From Dasypus novemcinctus (Eukaryota; Chordata; Mammalia; Cingulata; Dasypodidae), in assembly GCF_030445035.2 (NCBI RefSeq), contig NC_080699.1, forward strand, positions 2,790,001 through 2,854,000: 64,000 bases of DNA. Reading direction: 5' to 3'. The notes under the pieces were generated by a model. It saw nothing but the letters and a program-made list of their open reading frames with translations, was not told where the DNA came from and made no database searches. Made by a program: the position numbers and the translations under genes. Positions 53,771-64,000 of the stretch are shown piece by piece. How positions within the stretch are numbered: the stretch's first letter is position 1; each line of letters opens with the position of its first letter.

Positions 53771-56700
53771 TGAGCACTGTCGCTCTAACTTGCTGTTGAA
53801 CGTCCACGGAGAGCTTAGGCTTGGTTTATGTTCATGTTTATGTTGAATCGTGTCTCATAGACCACAGTTTTAGGTGAGCCCTCGGTTTATAGCCAGTGTC
53901 CGTCCCAGCTCTGGGCGAAGTCCAAACCATCAGCACAGGTTGGGATTCCTGGAAAAGCTCTTGTTCCAGCAGAAAACTGGAACGTTGTGCAGGATCCGAG
54001 GCAGAAGACCAAGGAAGGACTTGGCCCTGAGCCGGAGACCAGATGCTAGGGGAGGGCAGAGGCATCTGCTAGACCTCCTTTCCCGTCACGTCTGGTGGGT
54101 GAACCCGACGGAACTGAGCCGGCACGTGAAGGGCACAAGTGCCTGGAGCTGAGTGGGGCCCAGGAGGGTGGGACAAACACCCATCTCTGGATAAAGGGCT
54201 GTTCCCCACTGTACTTAGAGAGCTTTCAAAGGCAAGATGTACACCACTGCACATTAAAATGCTGGTTATTTTATAATTACAGGTACATGCTTGCTGATCA
54301 TTTAAGCAAGATTTCATATATAATGAGGAGAACTGAAAGTGGTTCACTAATGACTGATTCTCTAGAATATCGTTGAGACATTTACACACAAACTCTTTTG
54401 TAAGTGTATCTTATGTTTTATATCTCTGGGCAATCCTATCAAGTGATTGCCCTTGAGGTCTGGGTTGTGGTCTCAGAGTGCAGTCTTTATTTTCACCATC
54501 AGTGTATTGATTGCTTAGCACTGATAATATTTCCTGCAGCCTGAGAAATTTATCCTCCAAATTGGATATTGTCATTTCCCTTGCTTGGGTAGCTAGACTA
54601 TCTGAATTTGCCCTAATTAGAATTGACTATTTGGGGTTGACAAAGAGCCCTCCAGGCTAAGCCGTGATGTGCATAAGAAGCAAACCTATTTTCTCGAGAG
54701 TCAATACGTTTCCATTTGGTTTATGACAATTAAGAAAGTTCCTTACAATCTCTTGCAGAAGTGATTCTGAAAAAGTTTTCCAAGTATAAAACACACGTAT
54801 GGAAAACACATTTTCTACAATATGCGGATTGGTTTCAGTCTCTTCTAGTCAATATCTTTTCATGTAGAAGTTTTAAACTCTCCAAGTATATTCAATAAAA
54901 ATAGCTCAATAAAGTAAGTATCAGTCTCACTGCAGTATTCCACGGTCTACGCTGGCTGAATAAGGCAGAGTCTGTGGCTTTGGGCGGCTCACAGATGAGT
55001 AGCGGAGAGGCAAGTCTGGTGGCAGTCACACCTCAGCGGGGTATCTGCCAACGGAGAGAATGCTGCGTGGTGGCAGGAACAGAAACGAGTAGAACTAACT
55101 CAATATAACTGGGAGGTATTGAGAAATTTTCTTAAATGTATGGTACTAAGATGACTGCTGAAAGGTAAATGGGAATTACCCAAGGGGTAGGCAAGGCTGG
55201 AAGAAGGGCAAAACCTGGCGGGCAGAAGGATCAGTGCATTAAAAGTTCTAAAGAAGTGGGGTGTACCCGAGAGAACTGCCCCTAGTGTGGAGTTTTACGA
55301 GAGAATCACAAGTGACGAGCTGGAAGGGGAAAGTTGAGTAGATACTTTGTGGAGTTTGGATTCAGAGATGTGACATGTTTATAAACAGTGGAGTGTTGTG
55401 ATTATTTTTGTACCTTAGAAATTTACTGATGAATAATGATTTTATCTCATCTATGTTTTCTCATTTAATCATTATCATAATCTTGTGTCTAGCTGAGTAT
55501 TTTTGATATATAGAGTTATACCAAAAAAACGATAGTTTCTGCCATTCTCTTCCTATCCTTCCTCTTACATATTATCTTTATTCAGTTTCCAGTTATTCAT
55601 GGTAGCTAATGATGGTAGGATAGATGCTGGATTACTTTGTATAACTGTCCCTTCCCTCCATTTATTAACTGAGATTTTAGTTGTTAAATGGGGGCAGTTG
55701 AAAGAAATTATGTTGCTTTTAAGAATTGAAATCAACAAAATTCCTGTCCTCATGTTGAACAACACTGGGAATAGATATTCTTATTTTCCTTATGTTAAGC
55801 AGTGCTAGGACCAGGTAAAAAACTTAGCTATTTGCTTGAAGAAATACCTACTCATGGAAGACAAGACTGTAGACCAATGAAACAGCTCACCAAGACTTCT
55901 GCAAGCTCTGCTTCCGGTGTCTGCTGATCAAAAGGAATTTTTTCAAAATCTCTGCCCAATTCTCATCATTTTCCCACTCTTAAGACCCACCTTAGAACCT
56001 CAGGCCTACACTCCAGAACCTGAGAATACCCTGCCGTAGTTTCCCATTTTGAGACATGGGAAATTACAGCAGGGACACACACACCTTTCCTCAAGAACAA
56101 TGGTAGGTAAAGGTTTTCTGAGACCTAATGACCATACCAGCCATGCTCAAGGGCTCATTCATTTATTCAGGGGGTCTTTATTCAGCACCTACTGTGTACC
56201 CAATGCTGTGTCAGGCACCAGGGCAAAGAGCAACATACATATTCCCCGTCTGGAAGGAGCCTAGAGCCTTATAAATTGAAGTGTTTTTATAGCTTTTTAA
56301 TACATTTTTATGCTTTCTACCCAGGGTTCAGGGCACTCTGTCATACTTCATTATCTTCTCGCATCCTCAGCATTCTGCCATGCCTATTTATTTGTTTGTA
56401 GCAAATGGTTCAGAGTGAAGCATCAGCTTCGGCTCAAATACTGCTGGTGGAACTCCCCAAGGGCTGGCGGATGACCAAATGGAGAGGAGGGACTTCTGCA
56501 GAGGAGTGGGTTTTGTGTGACATGTGCTAACTACTCTAGAAGGGAAGGGAAGGACAGGGCAGGGTGCGAGGGTTGGAAAGTAAGAAACAAACACAATCCC
56601 AAAAGAGACTTTAACTCCCTGGGAAGCCTGCTTCAGAGTAAGTCACTCAGCTACCCAGGCTTGGGGCCTGGCATCAAGTTTATTGCAGAAGAGACAGTGG

Positions 56701-59080
56701 CCTGAGAGCTGCTGGGAACTGCCCTGAAACACCGCGAGCTTCAGGGCTTGACCCGGGGCGCAGGTTCTTTTGAGCTGGTCGGGCGCCATGCCAGGGGTCG
56801 AACGCCTTTGTGAGACATTTCACTCCTTCAGATCACAGCCATTTTCCAAGCCCTCTCTCCTGGCCCGTGCTAGGCACTGCTCAGACAACAGTGAATAAAA
56901 CGTAGCCACTCTCCTCAGGGGCCAATCTAGTGGGCAGCATAAGTGAATATTATGATAAAAGGGAATACGTAGAGTGTTAGGGTGACAAGATGAAGGATCT
57001 CAGAGGAAGGGACCTCTCCTTAAGAGGGAAGCTGGTGCTCAGATGGAGACTAGAACCGTTTCAGGTGGGCATTGAGGCTGAACCATATTTTAGCACCATC
57101 TTATTTCCAAATTGTACCTCTTCGCTGATATGGCCTTGAGAGAAACATGTGTCAAATATAATTGTACATCTTGATTTGTGCTCTCTAAAGAGCCCCGTCA
57201 TTGCGCTTTCTCTGTGGCTGCCCTCAGCACGGTGCTTGGCTTGGTGCTGGTGACGGCAGCTCACTTCTGATGTAAGCAGAGAGGACCGCTGGCTACGCCT
57301 GACCATGGCCCCGACACCACATCTTGCGGAAGAGGAAGGCAATTAAAACAGGGCCCTTAGTTTTGATCCTTACCTATTGGCAGAACTGCTGCCTAGTCCT
57401 TTTTGAGAGTTTTGCATTACCAGCATATTTTAAGGACTGACTCCCAAATATACTCAAGGGGAGTACAACTGCTTGATAAAAACACCAGAGAGATTTTTAC
57501 AAGATGTAGTAGCTTGTAAAGGGGCAAGTGTAGTATATGAAATGGAAATGAGCCTCTTTACTAGGGTAAGAGAAAGTCTCTCCTTCCTAGAAATAAACTT
57601 CCATGAATTGAAGACTGGAATAGAGGCATAGAAATGGGAATAGATTGACTATGGACAGAAGAGATGGCAGGAGAGTTTCTTGCAACAGAGATAAAGAGCT
57701 AGAATGGTGCATACACAATGGTGAAACACAACATTGCATATGGGGAAGCAAGCCGGTTAAGAGAAGAAGATTCTAGAGCTAGACAGGAATGGATTCCATT
57801 CTTCTATTTTCTGTCTCAGTGATCTGTGGCATTTGTTATTTTAAAAATATGTAAATGTTCAATAATATTTTTTAAAATTAAAATAATCATTCTTGCTGCC
57901 TTAGGTTATATGGTTATTCAAAGAGGTAACAAATGGTACCTGGTCCAAAATAAGGCCTAATCAAGAGTAGCTCTTTACTCCTTATAATGTTGATGCTTAT
58001 CAATACTAAGGGAAGAACACAGCTCAGTGCTTGGCCTAAGACAGAAGTGTGATGTGCTTTGCATAGGTATGCCGGGAAAGTGTGCCAGAGGAAGAAGCAT
58101 ATGTGTGTTCTAAGGGAAGAAGCAAATTAGGTGGAGCTGTTCTATTAGTCAGGAGAGGTTAAGGTATGCTGCAGTAATAAAGAATCTTAATTAGTCTTTG
58201 CCAAAACTGGTCATGATTCATATAAAGTGTGCACTGAGTCCAGGTGACTCTCCAGGGCAGTTGTCTACCATGGGTTTCTCAGCATTCCGGGCTGCTTGGA
58301 TATTTTGCCACCTCTATATCATCACATGCTTTGATTGATGTGTCAGTGAAGGAGCTACATGGAAAATTGCGTATCGGCTCTTACAAACCTGGAAATGACG
58401 TGCCATTTATGCTTACATTTTCTTTCAGCACAGCAAGTTGCACAGTCGTTCTACAAGTTGTTGGTGATGTGAAATCCTCTCAAATGCCTAGAAGAAGAAG
58501 AGAAATGGAAATATTGATCAGCATTAGTAAAGTTCAAGGCAGCTCTATAATCAACCATCTGCTTTATATTTTATACGTAACTAGCTGATTTAAGCCTCTC
58601 CACTCCATTTGGCCTGTATGGAAAGACTTTAATAAATCCATCGAGCTCTATATGAACTTCGTGCTCTAACTTCGGAATCCCTTAATTCAGGGTGGTGGGG
58701 GTAGGGGGCCAAGAGAGTTCCTGGTAAGCAACCCCAGCAGGTGGAAAGTCTAGTACCACTCTGTTCATTGTCCGTCTCTCAACAGAGTAGGCCCCCTCCC
58801 CTGCATTTGAGCTCATGCAGGGTCTTCTCAGCCATACTAAAGAGTTGGGACTTGATCTGGAAGGCGTCGATGGATGCCATGATTATAATCAAATAGTGCT
58901 CCGGCAGCAATGTGGAAGAAGGACCAGTGGGGTTTAAAGTCGGCGCCAGAGTTTTATGAAGAAAGTTATTGCCCCAGCTTCTAGAGATCCGAGCCTGCAT
59001 CAGCTCACAGCCTCTCCTTCCCATTCAACCCTCGTCCCTCTCAAGCATCTCAGTTAGAGGCAATCTGAAAAACAACTTTT
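53771..59080. other. Intergenic sequence, no gene recognised
   Basis: Mostly unique-looking AT-rich DNA, with decayed pieces of common repeats near 56160 and 56860 ('gcacctactgtgtaccc', 'cgtgctaggcactg') and a possible LTR-derived stretch near 58140..58260. ORFs up to 114 codons (58244..58588) show no domain or splice support. Confidence 0.45.
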
Positions 59081-59084
59081 ACAT

Positions 59085-60135
59085 TACGGTACTCACAGGA
59101 GGGCTTACATTTTTTAAGGGACTTAATTTTTAAAGAACAGTTTAGATTTACAAAAACCTTGAAAGGATAGTCCACAATACCCTGCACCCAATTTCTCCCA
59201 TTATTAACAAACATCATTACATTAGCCTGGAACACTCGCTGCAATGAATGAACCAATATTGATAAATTATTACTAACTCACTCCATCGTTTAGTTGGATG
59301 GCCTTAGTTTTTTAACCTGATGTCCTTTTTCTCGGTTCCACGATCCTGTCCAGGACACCACATTACATTTAAATGACATGTTTCCTCTGGCTCCTCCTGG
59401 AACGTTTGTTACTTACCTGATGTCCTTGACAGTTGTGAGGAGGACTGCGCCCGTGCTCTGCAGACTCCCCTTCTTAGGAATTTGTTTGCCATCTTCCTCC
59501 TGATTGGATTGGGCTCCTGGGCCTTGGGGAGCAGGACCACAGAGGAAAAGTGCCATTTTCATCCCCTCCTCTCAAGGGTGCGTCTGACCAACCGGACACG
59601 TCACTGTTGAGTGGGGCTGGATTATCTGGTGGAGCCCGCGTCTGCCAGGTTTCTCCACTGTGGAGTCACTTTTATTTCCCTTCCTTTCCACGCTGCGCTC
59701 TTGGAAAGAAGCCACTACACACGGTCCACGCGAAAGGAGGGGGGCTTATGTGCCCCTCCCAGAAGGCGGGATAGCTACATACTTATTTGGCATTCTGTTT
59801 GTTGATTCTCCCCATTTATTTATTTAATTGTTTACTTCTATCGATATGGAATCATGGATATTCATTTCATACTCACACTAAAGTAGGAGTACTATACTAC
59901 TTTTTTCTGTTGATCAAATTGTTCCAGCATTGGCCATTGGGAGCTCTTTCCGTTGGCTCTTGTGCTCCTTTGACAGATTCCTTTTTTCTTTTTTTTTAAT
60001 TTTTAACCTTTCCTTGTTTTCTGGCACTACAAGATGCTCCAGGCTCATCTTGTACATTTCCTGCTCCAGTCCTACAACCAGCCATTGTTCCAAGAAGGAG
60101 CGCTTACATTTTAAAAGCAGAGGGAGTTTGTAAAA
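59085..60135 (-). repeat. Old L1M 3' region, antisense, partly interrupted
   Basis: Antisense L1M text: 'gaacagtttagatttacaaaaacc', 'caatttctcccattattaacaaac', 'gttccacgatcctgtccaggac', then 'gttccagcattggccattgggagctc' and 'cctgctccagtcctacaaccagcc'. About 59500..59770 fits less well and may be an indel or another insertion. Confidence 0.7.
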
Positions 60136-61860
60136 GCAATTTCTATGCTTTACCCTAAAGAGGATGAAGGCTGGAGGGGGGCAGCGGCTGTTCTAACAGG
60201 GCAAGGATGAACAGCCCGTGAGCGCCTGACCTTTCCCTCGGGTGTTGATTTGCACATTATTGGGACAGAAGCAATGCAGCTCTGGACCTGAACTTAAGGC
60301 TGGCAGCAGGAGGAGGGACGCTGCCCACTGGCCTATACTTTTCTAAGGAAAATTAAACCATTTCCAGAAATCTCCCGTCAGATAGTGTAAGACCCAGAAT
60401 GGGGTCTTCTGGCTGTTCATGGCGCAAGGGAGATGGGAAAGCGAGCAATTAGCACGTCCACCCTAGTTGAAAGGGGCAGTGGAGAAATGGGTGAGATTAG
60501 CAAACAAAACATTGATTACCCCGTGACCTAAGTGGCCACCTGCTGAGGCAAAGGGGCTCAGCAGTGTAGGATTTGGTTTAGACCCTGGGTGGGGGTTGGA
60601 GGGGAAAGGAACTGAGAGATTTAGGGGAAGAATATAACACATTTATGTGGAGCTCCCTGTGGGGCCCTCTGAAGAAACCACAAATATCTCATGTGAAATG
60701 TTTCATTAGATGGAGAGAATCTGAATTCTAATGATTTCACAGTTAAGAGAGTACTGGAAGCACCACCAGTTGAAAAGACTTTTTGCTTCCTTTGCTCTAT
60801 TTTCTTTTCCTTCCAAATGTTAGAAAACTAAGAAGAGGGTAAAGAAGAAGAAATGAGAAGCAGCCTAAACTATTTTCTTCCTTGAATGGATGGATAAGGC
60901 TTGTTAGGATGAGAGAAGCATTCAGTTAGCTATAAAACGGATATTTTAAATTTAGAATGTAGTGAACATTTTAATATCTAAAAATTAGTCTTAACTATTG
61001 AAATGACACTACTTTTAAGGCTGAAAACAATTAGGAAGTGTAAGAGATGGGGATCAGTTTAGTTTTCACATAAAGGAAGAAAATATTAATTAATGTAACT
61101 TGGCTGCCTACTGCCTCAGTCTCCCACTTCTGGGTTAAGCAGGAGCAAAGAAGACCTGCTTAAGCCAATCCTATAGCCAGGGAAAAGGATGCACAAGAAA
61201 GAGCTAAGTCAATACCAATTCAGCACTTAATTCCACACCTTATTTAGCAAAAGGAGCAAGTAAAAGCCAAAATGGTTGGAAAGTGATGGGAGAAGCTGTT
61301 GATCAAAAACTGGGGAACTTGTATGGGAAAGTTAGACTTCTCGGATAGGCTGTAACCTCTCAAGTATCCAATCTATGGAGAAACAGAGGAAGGGCTTAAG
61401 TGCTAGGCTTAGGGATATAAATTGTGTAATTTTTCTTTGCTCAGGGCGCCAGCCACGGTTTTCTGATTGTGTGCCCCTTCTTGCAAGATTGAGAATAAAT
61501 TATTTTCTTCTCCACAGTAGGGTAAGCCTTATTTTCTTCTAGAAGGAGATTTCTTTCTTACAAAACTGTCTAGAAAGCCATGGGATATTCCTGAGAAATT
61601 TCAAGATATGGAGGAGGAAGAGTTGACAGAATAGGGCTGAGGGTGGTGATGGGATCTTACTATTTGTGTTCCCATTGAATTCAGTGTGTTCACTTAACCA
61701 GATTTTATTACATAAAGGAGTGATATTCATTGATAACCTTTTGGGTGAGTAGGATAATGTTTGAGGAGAGGAAGTGTTTTCTCCATGTTTGGTAATCTAA
61801 GTAAAGCAAGATCACTTGTTTGTTTTCTTATTGTCAGACTACTTCATGAAATGTACACTT
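60136..61860. other. Intergenic sequence, nothing recognised
   Basis: Purine-rich, moderately AT-rich sequence without ORFs, RNA-like structures or repeat matches I can name. Confidence 0.4.
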
Positions 61861-61867
61861 TTTATTT

Positions 61868-62100
61868 TCTTGAGGCAGAAATTCCTCTGACCTCTGGAAT
61901 CCTCGGTTCTTGCTGTTAAGACTTCAACTGATGAGGCCCACCCACATCTTGGACGATTATCTCCTTTACTTAAGCTCAACTGATTGTAGATGCAAAGCTT
62001 GACTATGAAATACCTCCACAGTAACAACTAGGCAAGTGTTGGCCAAACAACTGGCTGCTATAACCTAGCCAAACTGACATGTAAAATTAACCGTCACATC
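61868..62100 (-). repeat. Second copy of the repeat nested at 43633
   Basis: Shares 'aatcctcggttcttgc', 'gatgaggccc', 'aaatacctccacag' and 'tgacatgtaaaattaaccgtca' with 43790..44007 in the same orientation. Target duplications are not evident. Confidence 0.65.
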
Positions 62101-62499
62101 ACTCTTTTCCTGTGCTGAATGAAGACATAGCCCTCTATGAACCATGATGCAAAAAGCTTGAGGAAATGGGTGAGAGGATCATGGACATCCCAGCCGTGCA
62201 CTGTGGAGCCGTAGAAATGCCAACCTCACTTTTATGCAGAAAAGCAGCACCTAGGAGTCCTATTTTGGATTGTTTTGTTAATATTTTAGTAGCTAAACTA
62301 AGTAGTGAAATACTGATAGAGGAAGTTTGCTTTCCTTCAAATGATATCTCCTTTGGCTTACCAGGAGGTAGACTCTGACCTCGGGGTTCTTTAAACTCAT
62401 CATTCTCAAGAGAAAAAGTATCCTCAGACAAAAGATACTTTGATCCTGAATTTAGTTCCTTTTTCTACAACCCCAAAGAGAAACGCTGTGCCAATTAAG

Positions 62500-62835
62500 C
62501 ATTGACTCCCCATTCCCTGCTCTCACCCTGACCCCTGCTCACCTGTATTCTAGTTTCTGACTCTTTGAATTTGATTATCCTAATTATTTCATATCAGTGA
62601 AATAATACAATATTCATCATTTTGAATCTGACTTTTTTCACTCAAAATGATATCTTCAAGATTCATCTATGTTGTTGCATATGTCAGGACTTCATTCTTT
62701 TTTTACAGCTGAATAATATTCCATTTCATGTATACACCACATTTTATTTATTCAGTCATCTGTTGATGGACACTTGGGTTGCTTCCTTCTTTTGGCAAAT
62801 ATGAATAATGCTGCTATAAATGTTGGTGCAAGTAT
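62500..62835 (-). repeat. L1 3' ORF2 fragment, antisense
   Basis: Text 'gtattctagtttctgactctttg', 'gattcatctatgttgttgcatatgtcagg', 'agctgaataatattccatttcatg', 'tgatggacacttgggttgc' is antisense L1 near the ORF2 end. Confidence 0.8.
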
Positions 62836-63234
62836 CTTTTCAAGTATTTTTTTTCAAGTGTTCCCTCCTCTTCAATTTTTTGGAAGAGTTTGAGCAGGAT
62901 TGGTGTTGATTTTTCCTGGAATGTTTGATAAAATTTACCAGTGAAACCATCTGGTCCTGGATTTTTCTTTTTTGGGAGGTTTGTAATTACTGATTCATTT
63001 TCTTTCCTTACTATAGGTCTGTTGAGATTTTCTGTTTCTTCTTGCATCAGATTAGGTAATTTGTGTCTTTCTAGGGTCTGTCCATTTCATCATGGTTATC
63101 TAACTTCTTGGCGTACAGTTGTGAGGTCAGTAATAATGTCTTCCCCTTTCATTTGTGATTTTAGTTATTTGCATCCTTTCTGTTTTTTTCTTTGTAAGTC
63201 TAGCTGAGGATTTATTATTTTTTCTTTTCCTCTT
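62836..63234 (-). repeat. L1 ORF2 reverse-transcriptase fragment, antisense
   Basis: The minus strand encodes [20 protein letters not shown] followed by [20 protein letters not shown], the start of the L1 reverse-transcriptase domain. It directly abuts sequence from the far 3' end of ORF2 at about 62835, so roughly 1.5-2 kb of the element is absent. No intact frame. Confidence 0.85.
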
Positions 63235-64000
63235 TTCTTTTTTGTAAAGACACAAAAAGGATACATTAAAAAATATGAGAGGTTCCCATATACCGCCCCC
63301 CCACCCCCACTCCTCCCATATCAACAACCTCTTCATCAGTGTGGCACATTCATTGCATTTGAAGAATACAATGGAGAACTGCTACACCGCATGGATTATA
63401 GTTTACTTTGTAGTTTACACTTTCCCCCCAGTTCATTCAATGGGTTATGGCATCTGTACCTGCAGTATCATTCAAAACAACTCCAAGTCCTGAAAATGCC
63501 CCCAATCACACCTCTTTTCCCTCTCCCTGCCCTCAGCAACTCCTGTGGCCCCTGTCTCCACATCGATGATGCAGTTTCTTCCATTGCTAGAGTCACAATA
63601 GTTCTATGGTAGAATACCAGCAAGTCCACTCTAATCCATATTTTATTCCTCCATCCTGAGGACCCTGGGGTGGCGAGGTCCGCTCTACCTCTGAACTGAG
63701 ACGGGGCTTAGATCTCACATGGCTGATGGATGGGATTCTCCTGCTTGCAGCTATAGACTCTCTGGTTTCCCTTGTGTGGTGGTTGACCATCCTCACCTCC
63801 CTGTTACCTGACCTGGTAAGGGCAATGAACCCGAGATTAAGTGTTGCAACTCTGCTGAGGCTCAGGGCCCAGCTGGAGCTGGGAGGTCATCAGAAGGGTC
63901 GCACTTATGCAGTCTCAGCAGGATCCCAGAGACAGCCAAAGTAGATGCGCCCCCAGGTAATTGTGCTCCTCAGGGCTTTGGAGACACCCAGGTCCTACGG
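63235..64000 (-). repeat. L1 3' UTR, minus strand, running off the right edge
   Basis: Same family as 38949 and 46743 ('gatacattaaaaaatatgagagg', 'tgtggcacattcattgcatttg', 'ctccaagtcctgaaaatgccc') but longer, extending through 'gtggttgaccatcctcacctc' to the window end. The matching ORF2 would lie beyond 64000. Confidence 0.75.

Noticed and set aside
58244-58588. 114-codon plus-strand frame in intergenic DNA
   Set aside because: No family resemblance or start context, and it overlaps a possible old LTR-derived stretch.

Overview
The window is vertebrate nuclear DNA, almost certainly from a xenarthran mammal and most likely an armadillo. It is AT-rich, with short exons set in long introns and roughly half or more of the visible sequence made of interspersed repeats. 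At least seven tRNA-derived SINEs of the armadillo DAS type (A-box and B-box promoters, poly(A) tails, target-site duplications) point to Dasypus. This assignment rests on recognising the repeat family, not on a database search.

Only two real protein-coding genes are visible, head to head. CCDC82 lies on the minus strand. Its five visible coding exons run from the initiator ATG at 17320 down to an exon ending at 1941, joined by GT/AG junctions that all agree in phase (227 codons, then 193, 93, 125 and 171 nt). Its last coding exon or exons lie off the left edge. JRKL lies on the plus strand as one uninterrupted 524-codon reading frame, 23547..25121. It is a domesticated Tigger/pogo-type transposase that keeps all three catalytic aspartates. 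The pair is a known mammalian neighbourhood (human 11q21). Between them is a very GC-rich CpG island (about 22440..23420) with GC boxes and ETS-type sites, the expected shared bidirectional promoter. On its CCDC82 side sits a minisatellite of about 26 units (35-bp core, 21583..22472).

Layout: 1..17334 is CCDC82 coding exons and introns with MIR, L2, L1 and DAS repeats; 17335..22440 is the first CCDC82 intron or 5' flank; 22440..23420 is the promoter island; 23547..about 26105 is JRKL and its 3' UTR; 26110..64000 is intergenic and holds no gene I can support. The intergenic part is a layered repeat landscape: LTR-like elements, a 909-bp solo LTR with a 6-bp target duplication, two related hAT miniature elements (one carrying a nested insertion), a 5'-inverted L1 inserted into an older L1M/HAL1-like element, and several L1 3' UTRs.

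I found no new gene cluster, CRISPR array, RNA gene or undescribed system. The most notable items are the repeat-flanked divergent promoter, the intact DDE triad of JRKL, the unusual base composition of the first CCDC82 coding exon, and the nested insertion histories readable from target-site duplications.
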